Shown one piece after another: positions 1 through 7,218 of a stretch of DNA of 11,643 bases. Position 1 is the stretch's first letter, and every line of letters starts with the position of its first letter. Below the pieces are notes generated by a model. It made no database searches, was not told the DNA's origin, and worked only from the letters and a program-made list of their open reading frames with translations. A program made the translations under genes and the position numbers. Source of the DNA: Bordetella parapertussis (lineage in GTDB: Bacteria > Pseudomonadota > Gammaproteobacteria > Burkholderiales > Burkholderiaceae_C); assembly GCA_945890735.1 (NCBI GenBank), contig CAMDCZ010000053.1:1-11643 (forward strand), written 5' to 3'.

Positions 1-312
1 CATCCGCAAGTGCAGCGTTTGCAGCGCTTCACCGATGGTTTTGTCAGCTTGAGCCAAGACGTCAATGGCAACTTGTGGCTGAGCGACTGGCGCATGGGTC
101 AACACCCGAATTTCATCTTCACCTTCAACATCGGTCCTGCCCTGACCTCTGGCCAAAAGCCGCCGGTGGCCATCCAAGAGCGGCGTACCATGGACGTGGC
201 ATCGGGTTTGGTGTGGTTGTGGCGGCGCTTGAAGGGCGAGGACATCTCCTCCAAGACGATCAATTCCGCGGTTTGGCGACAGGCCGCGCCCTGGCGCAAC
301 TCGGACAGCTAG
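1..312 (+). CDS. C-terminal part of a YdjM/DUF457-like inner-membrane metal-dependent hydrolase (5' partial)
   Basis: An open frame enters from the left edge (first codons His-Pro-Gln-Val) and ends at a TAG at 310-312, giving about 103 visible residues. The segment RFTDGF, then NLWLSDWRMGQ and FIFTFNIG, resembles the C-terminal soluble part of the YdjM/DUF457 'metal-dependent hydrolase' membrane proteins, where a WFT-GF stretch is followed by a (V/L)-(T/S)-D-x-RMG motif. The metal-binding histidines and membrane spans of that family lie N-terminally and are outside the window, so activity cannot be judged. An internal GTG at position 10 is in frame but is not taken as a start, because the frame stays open to the edge. 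The family call is from remembered motifs and is moderately sure; the biochemical role of the family is poorly defined. Confidence 0.62.
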   Translation, partial: HPQVQRLQRFTDGFVSLSQDVNGNLWLSDWRMGQHPNFIFTFNIGPALTSGQKPPVAIQERRTMDVASGLVWLWRRLKGEDISSKTINSAVWRQAAPWRNSDS

Positions 313-448
313 CGGTTGGGCTTCATCAAAGCCTCGCTGCCGGGGTGGCCCAGACAGCCCGCCCCAGGGAATTGACGCCGCCGCCCGTCGCCCGCCCGCA
401 TTGGCTGTCAAAATGCAAGGCCATGGCCTGCAAACGCTGGTCGACTTC

Positions 449-452
449 GGAG
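449..452 (+). promoter_or_regulatory. Shine-Dalgarno site GGAG deciding the GTG start of the di-heme cytochrome
   Basis: GGAG lies 7 bases before the GTG at 460. That GTG is followed at once by a basic, hydrophobic signal peptide, so the site and the signal peptide together support the GTG start. Confidence 0.6.
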
Positions 453-459
453 AATCGCT

Positions 460-1878
460 GTGAAAAAAACCTTGTCCTGCTTGTTGGCCATCTCTTTGGC
501 TTTGGGACCTGCCATGGTCACGTCCCAAACCACCAAAACCAACAAAACCGCAAAAGTGGTTTTGCCGCAAGATGTTTACAAACAGCCGGTACCTGGTTTG
601 AGTGCCAAACAACGCAAGCAGTTTGAACAAGGCGAGAAGGTATTCAACAATTTTTGGATCGCGGTCAACAACCCGATCATCCCTTTGACCTGGGACCTGT
701 CTTTGCCCGGGCCGTCCGGTGGCGAGTGGGGCTTGGGCCCGATGTTCATGGCCACCAACTGCGCGGCTTGCCATGTCAATGCTGGCCGAGGTCGTGCGAT
801 GGATGCCAGCGGCGGCTTGGCGGTGCAGCATGTGTTGCGGGTGTCCGTGCCTGGCGAAGACCCGCACGGAGGCCCCAAGCCGGAGCCGCATTACGGCACC
901 GACATTCAGATGTTCGACATCGTCACCCGCACCGACCCCAACGTCCGCCCTGGCGAGGCAGAAATCTACATCGATTGGGTCAGCCATGCATTCACCTTCC
1001 CCGATGGCGAGCAATTGGCTTTGCGTCAGCCCAAGCTGCGGCTGGAGAAAACCAACTTCGGCCCACTGGCTGACAACGCGATGTTCTCGCTGCGCAATTC
1101 ACAAGCCATGATGGGTGTGGGCTTGCTCGAAGCGGTCAGTGAAAAAGATATTTTGAAGCTGGCGCAAGCACAAAAGGCCATGGGTTTGAATGGGCGGCCC
1201 AACCAGGTGCGTGACGACATCGGGCGACAAACCACTTTGGGGCGCTTTGGCTGGAAGGCCAACCAGCCCAGTGTGCGCCAACAAATCGCTGCCGCCTTCA
1301 GCAGTGACATCGGCATCAATTCCGCTGTGTATCCCGAGCCCAACTGCACCGCGGTTCAAAAAGAGTGCTTGCAAGCCATTCGCCATGACAAACCGGAATT
1401 GCGCCCCGAGCTGCTGGACGCGATCACCCTGTGGGCGCTGTCCTTGGACGCGCCGGCGCAACGCCACCGAGACAAACCCGAGGTCAAGCGAGGCGAGCAG
1501 TTGTTCACAGACAGTGGCTGTGCCGCCTGCCATGTGCCTGAGTTGAAAACCAGCCCTTTCCCGCCGGTGCCACAACTGGGGAACCGGACCATCCGCCCGT
1601 TCACCGATTTGTTGTTGCATGACATGGGCCCAGAGCTGGCAGATGGACGCCCCGACTTCAAGGCCGGCGGCGCAGATTGGCGCACCCCGCCTTTGTGGGG
1701 CATTGGTTTGTCCAAGCAAGTCAATGCCAGCACCTCGTTCTTGCATGACGGGCGGGCACGCAATCTGCAAGAAGCCATCGTGTGGCACGGCGGCGAGGCC
1801 AAAGCCGCGCGCGACAAATTCACAGCGTTGCCCAAAGCCCAGCGCAACGACCTGCTGGCGTTTTTAGAGTCGCTTTGA
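460..1878 (+). CDS. Exported di-heme c-type cytochrome, DUF1111 / COG3488 putative di-heme oxidoreductase
   Basis: The protein has 472 residues. Residues 1-22 form a Sec signal peptide (MKKTLSCLLA, then a hydrophobic core), so the mature protein is periplasmic. Two covalent heme c sites are visible: CAACH at 101-105 and CAACH at 354-358. The first is followed by NAGRGRAMDASGG, typical of the family. The C-terminal blocks PFTDLLLHDMG (380-390), WRTPPLWGIGL (407-417) and FLHDGRARNLQEAI (427-440) are hallmarks of DUF1111 proteins, which are distantly related to MauG and di-heme peroxidases. A Cys pair at 296 and 303 could form a periplasmic disulfide. Length matches the family. The family is annotated as putative thiol oxidoreductase or peroxidase, but the substrate is unknown, so only electron transfer or peroxidase-like chemistry is inferred. 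No neighbour on the same strand clearly shares its pathway. Confidence 0.9.
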   Translation: MKKTLSCLLAISLALGPAMVTSQTTKTNKTAKVVLPQDVYKQPVPGLSAKQRKQFEQGEKVFNNFWIAVNNPIIPLTWDLSLPGPSGGEWGLGPMFMATNCAACHVNAGRGRAMDASGGLAVQHVLRVSVPGEDPHGGPKPEPHYGTDIQMFDIVTRTDPNVRPGEAEIYIDWVSHAFTFPDGEQLALRQPKLRLEKTNFGPLADNAMFSLRNSQAMMGVGLLEAVSEKDILKLAQAQKAMGLNGRPNQVRDDIGRQTTLGRFGWKANQPSVRQQIAAAFSSDIGINSAVYPEPNCTAVQKECLQAIRHDKPELRPELLDAITLWALSLDAPAQRHRDKPEVKRGEQLFTDSGCAACHVPELKTSPFPPVPQLGNRTIRPFTDLLLHDMGPELADGRPDFKAGGADWRTPPLWGIGLSKQVNASTSFLHDGRARNLQEAIVWHGGEAKAARDKFTALPKAQRNDLLAFLESL

Positions 1879-1905
1879 CCAGGCAAGCCCCTCGCCGAAG
1901 TCAGA

Positions 1906-1940
1906 CCCCCGTGGAAACCCTTGTGTGACAAGGCCGGGGG
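1906..1940 (+). other. Nested stem-loop after the di-heme cytochrome gene
   Basis: An inner perfect hairpin, CCTTGT (1919-1924) with ACAAGG (1928-1933) around a GTG loop, sits inside an outer pair, CCCCCG (1906-1911) with CGGGGG (1935-1940). It begins 27 bases after the cytochrome stop, where a terminator would be expected. No T-run follows, so an intrinsic terminator is not established. It also overlaps the -35 element of the proposed promoter of the next gene. Confidence 0.4.
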
Positions 1941-1953
1941 CATCTGCTAGACT
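1925..1953 (+). promoter_or_regulatory. Predicted sigma70 promoter of the 43-residue membrane protein gene
   Basis: The -35 element GTGACA (1925-1930, 5 of 6 matches to TTGACA) is followed by a 17-base spacer and the -10 element TAGACT (1948-1953, 4 of 6 matches to TATAAT). An extended TG lies at 1945-1946. Transcription would start near 1960, about 40 bases before the ATG at 2001. The call rests on pattern only. Confidence 0.5.
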
Positions 1954-1954
1954 G

Positions 1955-1982
1955 AGCGTCAATTTCTGTTTACACAGACGCT
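1955..1982 (+). other. Leader hairpin just upstream of the small gene's ribosome-binding site
   Basis: AGCGTC (1955-1960) can pair with GACGCT (1977-1982). A competing hairpin is TCTGT (1965-1969) with ACAGA (1974-1978) around TTAC. The fold lies between the predicted transcription start region and the Shine-Dalgarno site at 1987-1994, so it could stabilise the short mRNA or adjust translation. If transcription starts at about 1960, part of the left arm of the longer stem would be missing and only the shorter hairpin would form. Confidence 0.3.
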
Positions 1983-2000
1983 TGTCAAGAAAGGTTGACC

Positions 2001-2132
2001 ATGAAAGACAGTCTTGCATTGCAAACCAAACAAAAAATGGCCAAGGTCTACTTTGGCGGGATCGTGGTGTTCAGCCTCATGATCACTTCCTTGGTGGTGC
2101 TTATCCGCTTGGTGACCCTCAACGGCAGCTGA
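2001..2132 (+). CDS. 43-residue single-span membrane protein, function unknown
   Basis: An ATG at 2001 opens 43 codons ending in TGA at 2130-2132. The start is supported by a purine-rich Shine-Dalgarno site AAGAAAGG (1987-1994) 6 bases upstream. The N-terminal 15 residues are polar and basic (Lys 2, 10, 12, 15). Residues 16-35 are hydrophobic (core YFGGIVVFSLMITSLVVLI), followed by Arg36 and a short tail ending NGS. By the positive-inside rule the N-terminus should be cytoplasmic. There is no signal-peptidase site or lipobox. The gene lies between its own candidate promoter (1925-1953) and an intrinsic terminator (2182-2215), which supports it as a real monocistronic unit. I do not recognise the family. 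A small regulator or accessory subunit of a membrane complex is possible, but nothing here identifies a partner. Confidence 0.65.
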   Translation: MKDSLALQTKQKMAKVYFGGIVVFSLMITSLVVLIRLVTLNGS

Positions 2133-2181
2133 AGCCCCGGCCAAAGGGGTGCGCGCAAGCCCCCAGCTTTGGTCCGACCGC

Positions 2182-2215
2182 AACCCCTGTGCCCACAGCG
2201 CAGGGGTTTTTCTTT
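2182..2215 (+). terminator. Strong rho-independent terminator
   Basis: AACCCCTGTGC (2182-2192) pairs with GCGCAGGGGTT (2198-2208) over 11 base pairs, including one G-T wobble, around the 5-base loop CCACA. It is followed by TTTTTCTTT (2207-2215). It lies 49 bases after the stop of the 43-residue protein gene and separates it from phoX. Confidence 0.88.
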
Positions 2216-2284
2216 GCTGGCAACGGACACACCAAGGTCATTGAAAACCGCCAAAATACCAGGCTTGACTGAAACGGAACCGCC

Positions 2285-4177
2285 ATGGCCAAAGATTTTG
2301 CTCAGATGGAGGACAGCAACCCCTCCGCCAACCCCAGCATCCACCAAGTCTCCGACCCGGCCAAGCGCCAAACCTTGCAAGCCGCTGCTTGGCTGGGCAT
2401 GCTTGCTGGCTTGTCTCCCTTGGTGGGTCAAGCCGCAGCCAGCAGCAAGATCGGCTTCAAAGCCATGCCGCCCGGGTTGGGTGACTACATTGAATTGCCA
2501 GCCGACTATGTCGCCAAGGTGTTGGCGCCTTGGGGTGAACCGGTGGGCATTGAAGGGCAGATGCCCGCCTACCGTCCTGACGCGAGCAACAGTGCCGAAG
2601 ACCAAGCGGTGCAAATGGGCATGCACCACGATGGTTTGGTGTTTTTTCCCTTGCAAGGCAGCTCGACACATGGCTTGCTCGCCATCAACCACGAGTACAT
2701 CGACGAGGGTTTGTTGTTCCCCGATGGTTTTGCCCCCCTGACCGCAGCCAAAGTACACAAGGCGCAAAACGCGCATGGCATCTCCGTCATCGAGGTCAAA
2801 CTCGGGCCCAAGGGCTGGGACATGGTGCGCCCGTCTCGCTATGCACGGCGGATCACCGCCAGCACGCCTTTTGCCATTGGTGGCCCGGCCGCCGGCCACG
2901 CCTTGATGCGCACCACCGCTGACCCCTTGGGCCAGCGTGTGTTGGGCACGCTCAACAACTGCGCGGGCAGCATGACCCCGTGGGGCACGTTTTTATCCGG
3001 GGAGGAAAATTGGGCCTATTATTTCGCGGCAGGCGACCAGCCCTCGGCGCATCACAAACGCTGGGGCTTGCGCGCCAAAAGCCACACCCAATGGGAGGCG
3101 CACGACCCGCGTTTCAACGCCCAACTGCACCCGAACGAGCCCAACCGATTTGGCTGGGTGGTCGAAGTCGACCCGATGGACCCGACCAGCACACCGATCA
3201 AACGCACGGCTTTGGGGCGCGCTGCGCACGAAGGCGCATGGGTGGGACAAACCAAGGACGGCCGCGCCGTGGTGTATTCGGGAGAGGATGCCCGCTTTGA
3301 ATACATCTACAAATTTGTCAGCCGCGACAAAATCCAAGCCGGTGGCGCCCAAGCCAACCGCGAACTCTTGGACCATGGCACCTTGCATGTCGCACGCTTT
3401 GATGCCGATGGCACAGGCCAATGGCTGCCACTGGTGCATGGCCAGGGGCCACTCACGGCGGCCAACGGTTTTGCCGACCAGGCCGAGGTGTTGATCAAGG
3501 CGCGCCAAGCCAGTGATGCCTTAGGCGCCACCAAGATGGACCGCCCCGAGTGGCTGACCATCGACCCGGCCAACGGCTGGGTGTATTGCACCTTGACCAA
3601 CAACAGCCAACGCGGCGAACCTGGCAAACCAGGCGTGGACGCAGCCAACCCCCGCGCCAAAAACACCATGGGGCAGATCATCCGCTGGAAAGACCAGGGT
3701 GACTTCGATGGCCTGCGCATGACCTGGAACCATTTGCTGCTTGCCGGGGACCCGGCCAACCAACGGGCCGAGGCCAGAGGCAACATCCGAGGCGACATCT
3801 TTGGTTGCCCCGACGGCATCAGCTTTGGACCCGGCGGCTTGCTGTGGATTCAAACCGATGTGCACAGCAGCCAACTCCAGCGCGGTGAGTTCGAGCGCAT
3901 AGGCAATAACCAAATGCTGGCCTGTGACTTGGCCAGCGGCGAAGTGCGGCGGTTTTTCACCGGCCCTGCCAACTGCGAGGTGACCGGGGTGAGTTTCACC
4001 CCAGATGGCACCACGATGTTCATCAGCATTCAGCACCCGGGTGAGTCACCCAGCGACCGCAGCGACCCCAAAGAGCCGGCCAAGTATTCCAACTGGCCGG
4101 ACTATGTGGATGAAACCCGGCCACGCTCAGGGGCAGTGGCGATCCGAAAGAAAAACGGCGGTGTGATCGGTTTGTGA
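2285..4177 (+). CDS. phoX: PhoX-family (DUF839) exported phosphatase
   Basis: The protein has 630 residues. PhoX enzymes are monomeric periplasmic alkaline phosphatases that release phosphate from organic esters, using an iron-calcium cofactor. Family blocks seen here are INHEY (134-138), NNCAGSMTPWGTFLSGEENW (224-243, with the Cys equivalent to the iron ligand and the Glu pair), LGRAAHEGAWV (310-320), YSGEDARFEYIYKFVS (331-346), KMDRPEWLTIDP (417-428), PDGISFGPGGLLWIQTD (509-525) and CEVTGVSFTPDG (564-575). The N-terminus has KRQTLQAAAWLGMLAG (27-42) with a likely cleavage site near ASS (52-54). This is a Tat-like signal with Lys-Arg in place of the usual Arg-Arg. The ATG has only a weak GGA (2276-2278) upstream. 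It follows the terminator at 2182-2215, so it needs its own promoter within about 70 bases. I saw no convincing Pho box there. Confidence 0.9.
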   Translation: MAKDFAQMEDSNPSANPSIHQVSDPAKRQTLQAAAWLGMLAGLSPLVGQAAASSKIGFKAMPPGLGDYIELPADYVAKVLAPWGEPVGIEGQMPAYRPDASNSAEDQAVQMGMHHDGLVFFPLQGSSTHGLLAINHEYIDEGLLFPDGFAPLTAAKVHKAQNAHGISVIEVKLGPKGWDMVRPSRYARRITASTPFAIGGPAAGHALMRTTADPLGQRVLGTLNNCAGSMTPWGTFLSGEENWAYYFAAGDQPSAHHKRWGLRAKSHTQWEAHDPRFNAQLHPNEPNRFGWVVEVDPMDPTSTPIKRTALGRAAHEGAWVGQTKDGRAVVYSGEDARFEYIYKFVSRDKIQAGGAQANRELLDHGTLHVARFDADGTGQWLPLVHGQGPLTAANGFADQAEVLIKARQASDALGATKMDRPEWLTIDPANGWVYCTLTNNSQRGEPGKPGVDAANPRAKNTMGQIIRWKDQGDFDGLRMTWNHLLLAGDPANQRAEARGNIRGDIFGCPDGISFGPGGLLWIQTDVHSSQLQRGEFERIGNNQMLACDLASGEVRRFFTGPANCEVTGVSFTPDGTTMFISIQHPGESPSDRSDPKEPAKYSNWPDYVDETRPRSGAVAIRKKNGGVIGL

Positions 4178-4242
4178 CGCAGCCAAGCCCGCGAGGCTGG
4201 CCAGCCGGTCACAGCCCTGTCGGGCACAGCACGGCTTGAGCG

Positions 4243-5559
4243 CTAGCCCATTTGGGCCGGCAGCCACAGCGCGATCACCGGAAAGGCGATCAAGATAACC
4301 AGGCGCACCAAGTCGGTGAGCACAAAGGGAATCACGCCCTTGAAGATGGTGGTGAATGACACATCGGGCACCACGCTTTTGATGACAAACACATTCATGC
4401 CCACGGGGGGGTGAATCAGGCCCAGCTCGACCGTCATGACGATGATGATGCCAAACCAAATCGGGTCAAAACCGAGCTGCACGATCACTGGAAAGATGAT
4501 GGGCACGGTCAAGATGATCATGGCCATGGCGTCCATCAGGCAACCCAAGATCAGGTACATCACCATGATCAGGGCCAGCACCTCGTAGCGATTGAGCCCC
4601 AGACTGGTCACATGGTTGGTGAGGTTTTGCGGTACCTGGGTGATGGTGAGGAAATAGCCAAAAATCAGCGCACCGATCAGCACGGTGAACACCGAGGCCG
4701 CTGTGCGTGTGGCCGACAGCAAAGCACTCAAGATGCCGGCCCGGTCGAGTTTGCCGCGCAGCACACCCAGCAAAAACGCACCCGTGGCACCCACACCGCC
4801 GGCTTCGGTGGGCGTGAAAAAGCCGCCATACAAACCGCCGATGACAAACACAAACAACAGCACAGGGGCCCAGACATCTTTGAGTCCGGCAAAGCGTTGG
4901 CCCCAGCTGGTGGGGGTGCCGCGCGGCAACCAGTCGGGGCGCACCTGCACGATGATGACAATCGTCAACACATACATCAGCATGGCCAGCAGGCCGGGGA
5001 TGATCCCCGCCATGAACAACTTGCCAATGTCCTGCTGGGTCAAGATCGCGTAGACCGCCAGCACAGTCGACGGCGGCAGCATCGCGCCCAGCGTGCCCCC
5101 AGCGGCGATCACCCCGGTCGAGAACGACTGCGGGTAACCAAAGCGGCGCATTTCGGGGTAAGCCACCGAGGAGAAGGTGGCCGCGGTCGCCACCGACGAG
5201 CCGCAAATCGCTGCAAAGCCCCCGCAGGCCACGACCGTGGCCACACCCAAACCGCCGCGCAAATGGCCAATGAAGGCGTTGGCGGCGCGGAACAACTCGC
5301 GGCTGACACCCGACACCGACACGAAAGCGCCCATCAGCATGAACATCGGGATCACGCCAAAGGTGTAGTCAGTGACAGTGCGCATCGAGGTTTGGCCGAT
5401 CAGTTTCAAGGCCGGGCCACTGCCCGCGATGTAGCTGTAGCCGCAGACACCCACCAGACCCATGGCCATGCCCACCGGCACGCGCAACAACATCAGGGCA
5501 AACAAAGCCACAAAGCCGATCAAGGCCACGGCATCCGGGCTGAGGTTCATGAGGTCCAT
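4243..5559 (-). CDS. dctM: TRAP transporter large permease subunit, DctM family
   Basis: The 438-residue, almost wholly hydrophobic protein is of usual DctM length, with roughly a dozen membrane segments. It forms the sodium-coupled translocation channel of a TRAP uptake system. Family stretches include RVPVGMAMGLVG (26-37), a GVIPMFMLMG block, GFAAICGSSVATAATFSSVA, GGTLGAMLPPSTVLAVY, FFTPTEAGGVGA and ELGLIHPPVGMNVFVIKS, which correspond to the conserved repeats of the scaffold and transport domains. The ATG at 5559 is one base after the dctQ stop, consistent with translational coupling. An in-frame ATG three codons later (5550) is a possible alternative. It is the last gene of the operon and converges with phoX across a 65-base gap that has no clear intrinsic terminator. 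Substrate specificity is set by DctP, not by this subunit. Confidence 0.95.
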   Translation of the reverse strand: MDLMNLSPDAVALIGFVALFALMLLRVPVGMAMGLVGVCGYSYIAGSGPALKLIGQTSMRTVTDYTFGVIPMFMLMGAFVSVSGVSRELFRAANAFIGHLRGGLGVATVVACGGFAAICGSSVATAATFSSVAYPEMRRFGYPQSFSTGVIAAGGTLGAMLPPSTVLAVYAILTQQDIGKLFMAGIIPGLLAMLMYVLTIVIIVQVRPDWLPRGTPTSWGQRFAGLKDVWAPVLLFVFVIGGLYGGFFTPTEAGGVGATGAFLLGVLRGKLDRAGILSALLSATRTAASVFTVLIGALIFGYFLTITQVPQNLTNHVTSLGLNRYEVLALIMVMYLILGCLMDAMAMIILTVPIIFPVIVQLGFDPIWFGIIIVMTVELGLIHPPVGMNVFVIKSVVPDVSFTTIFKGVIPFVLTDLVRLVILIAFPVIALWLPAQMG

Positions 5560-5560
5560 C

Positions 5561-6082
5561 TCAGTGTCCGGTTCCGGCGGTTGGCGTTTGCAAAGCCTCG
5601 GGATCGCGCAGCAGGCGCCAGGTGCGAATCGCGATCAGCAAGACGGCACACACATCGCCCATCCAAGCCACCGCGAAAAAAGGCCAGGTGGGCAGGTTCA
5701 GGTCGTAGGTGAGCACATGGTCGCGGTAGGTGCTGGCCACTTTGTCAAACAACATGATGGTCTGCACGGTCACCACCAACAACACCACCAGGGTGGCAAA
5801 CACGTCGATGTAGCGTCGCCAGCGCGGATTGGCATAGGTCCACAGCAGGTCGACCGTGATGTGCCCCCCGCGGTAACTGGTGGCAGCGATGCCCCAAAAA
5901 ATCAATATGCCCAAGAGCATCCGGCCAAAGTCATAGCTGTCGGGGATCGAGGCGTCAAAGAACTTGCGCAGCACCACCGCCAGGAAAATGTTGAGCGCGA
6001 CCAAGCCGACAAACAGGGCCGCCATCCACTCGATGGTGTCGATGATTTTGTCGAACGGGCTTTTGGTCGAAGGCTCAGCCAT
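5561..6082 (-). CDS. dctQ: TRAP transporter small permease subunit, DctQ family
   Basis: The protein has 173 residues and four predicted membrane segments: about 19-38, 52-68, 90-110 and 130-150. The intervening sequence DSYDFGRMLLGILIFWGIA, followed by the block YRGGHITVDLLW, is typical of DctQ, where the RxGxHI-x-VD motif is characteristic. DctQ caps and stabilises DctM and is needed for TRAP transport. The start ATG at 6082 lies 6 bases after the dctP stop (TAA at 6089-6091), and the stop is one base before dctM, so the three TRAP genes are tightly linked. No strong Shine-Dalgarno site is visible, as expected if translation is coupled to dctP. Confidence 0.93.
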   Translation of the reverse strand: MAEPSTKSPFDKIIDTIEWMAALFVGLVALNIFLAVVLRKFFDASIPDSYDFGRMLLGILIFWGIAATSYRGGHITVDLLWTYANPRWRRYIDVFATLVVLLVVTVQTIMLFDKVASTYRDHVLTYDLNLPTWPFFAVAWMGDVCAVLLIAIRTWRLLRDPEALQTPTAGTGH

Positions 6083-6088
6083 GGCGGT

Positions 6089-7120
6089 TTACATCGCGGA
6101 CTTGTGCTTGGCCAGGCTTTGCTGCAAGGCCTTCAAGATCGGTTCGGGGTCGCCGCCGCGCTTTTTCACCTCGTCCGCCCATTGCTTGTGCACGGGTGCC
6201 ACCGCGGTTTTCCAGGCGGCGATTTGCGCAGGTGTGAGGCTGTAGATCTCGCGGTTGGCTTTGTCGGCCAACAGCTTGGTGCGACCGGCGATTTCAAAAT
6301 CGGCCCAAGCCGTCCCCACCTTTTCAGCCCATTCGCTGCTGCAATGGCTGTCCACCGCTTGTTGTTGGGTGGCGGACATGGCCTTGTACTTGTCTTGGTT
6401 CAAGACCATCACGAAAGGCGTGACATACAAAGGCACGTCCATGTGGTACTTGACCACCTTGTCGATGCCAAACAAGGACAAAGAGCCCCAGGGGAAGGTC
6501 AGGGCATCGGCCACGCCGCGCTCGATCGCGTCGCGCGCCTCAGGCGCCGAGGCTTGCACATTGGTGCCGCCCAGCAAAGTGATCATCTGGCCCACGGTGG
6601 AGGTGGCGGGGCGCACTTTGAGGCCTTTCATGTCGGTGGGCAGCACGACTTTTTTGCGGGAATGCAAAGCGCCGGGGTCGTGGGCAAAGGCAAAGCAAAA
6701 CTTCACCTCTTTCATCTCCTTGCTGGCGTAAGCGCGGTACCAAGCATCGATCGCGGCAGAGCCGGCTTTGGCGTTGCTGATCTCAAACGGCAAGGACGCC
6801 GCGGCAAACACCGGGAAGCGGCCCGGTTGGTAGCCAGGGTTCACAAAGGCGAAGTCGGTCAGGCCGTCGCGCGCCATGTCGTAGTGGTCAAACGCTTTGC
6901 CGAGTTGTTCGGACGGGAACAAGGTCGGGTTGATGCTGCCACCAGAGGCTTTTTTCAGGCTCTGCGCCCAGGCTTGGATCGCGGGGTTCAAGGCGTGTTG
7001 AGCGGGAACCCAGGTGGAGACCCTGACCTGCTGGGTCTTGTCTTGGGCCCAGGCCAGGCTTGAACAGGCCAAGAAAGCAGCGAGCAGGCCGCGTTGCAAC
7101 AAAGTGGTGGTGTTTTTCAT
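6089..7120 (-). CDS. dctP: TRAP transporter periplasmic solute-binding protein, DctP family
   Basis: The protein has 343 residues from the ATG at 7120; a TTG two codons further upstream is possible but less likely. Residues 1-25 are a Sec signal peptide (basic start, hydrophobic core LLAAFLACSSLAWA) with cleavage after AWA. The mature protein begins with VRVSTWVPAQH, then FPSEQLGKAFDHYDMARDG, GLKVRPATSTVGQMITLLGG and ALTFPWGS. These match the DctP fold. Arg170 in KVRPATS is at the position of the conserved arginine that binds the substrate carboxylate, so an organic acid ligand is likely. The exact ligand cannot be read from the sequence. The gene follows the aldolase gene after 98 bases, the only sizeable gap in the operon, and is followed 6 bases later by dctQ. 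Confidence 0.94.
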   Translation of the reverse strand: MKNTTTLLQRGLLAAFLACSSLAWAQDKTQQVRVSTWVPAQHALNPAIQAWAQSLKKASGGSINPTLFPSEQLGKAFDHYDMARDGLTDFAFVNPGYQPGRFPVFAAASLPFEISNAKAGSAAIDAWYRAYASKEMKEVKFCFAFAHDPGALHSRKKVVLPTDMKGLKVRPATSTVGQMITLLGGTNVQASAPEARDAIERGVADALTFPWGSLSLFGIDKVVKYHMDVPLYVTPFVMVLNQDKYKAMSATQQQAVDSHCSSEWAEKVGTAWADFEIAGRTKLLADKANREIYSLTPAQIAAWKTAVAPVHKQWADEVKKRGGDPEPILKALQQSLAKHKSAM

Positions 7121-7144
7121 GGTCAAAGGCTGGGCACGACAGCG

Positions 7145-7154
7145 TTGTCAACAA
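7145..7154. promoter_or_regulatory. Possible GntR-type operator TTGTCAACAA upstream of dctP
   Basis: TTGT and ACAA arms flank a CA centre, matching the TTGTnnACAA pattern bound by several FCD-type GntR regulators that control organic acid genes. It lies 25 bases before the dctP ATG, in the only wide gap of the operon. On the - strand it includes TTGACA. Such a short palindrome can arise by chance, and no regulator gene is in the window. Confidence 0.25.
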
Positions 7155-7218
7155 TCCATTGCACAGGATAACCGAGTCATGGCCCAGACCGCCTCGGGAT
7201 CTGCCCTTGGTCAGGGGC

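Noticed and set aside
313..459. Promoter in the 147-base gap before the di-heme cytochrome
   Set aside because: A TTGACG is present near 371, but there is no acceptable -10 at 16-18 bases. Nothing beyond the Shine-Dalgarno site at 449-452 could be supported.
75..626. 183-codon + strand open frame spanning the end of the first gene and the start of the cytochrome gene
   Set aside because: It overlaps the hydrolase end and the cytochrome signal peptide in another frame, and has no motif or ribosome-binding site.
2216..2284. Pho box in front of phoX
   Set aside because: Only a partial half-site (GGTCAT) is present, with no second CTGTCAT-like repeat at the right spacing. Phosphate control cannot be claimed.
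4178..4242. Palindrome GGCTGGCCAGCC (4195-4206) and a small GCCC/GGGC hairpin between convergent phoX and dctM as a bidirectional terminator
   Set aside because: The perfect palindrome has no loop, the other stem has only 4 base pairs, and neither strand has a T-run. Termination here, if any, is probably factor-dependent.
4411..7063. Two long open frames on the + strand (4411-5712 and 5462-7063, 433 and 533 codons) opposite the TRAP genes
   Set aside because: Their products are rich in His, Gln, Arg and Gly with no family motif, and they lie fully antisense to dctM, dctQ and dctP. They are GC-bias shadows.
7118..7151. sigma70 promoter for dctP using TTGACA on the - strand
   Set aside because: A -10 element at proper spacing would fall on a poor match (CTTTGA) touching the start codon, so the arrangement is not plausible.
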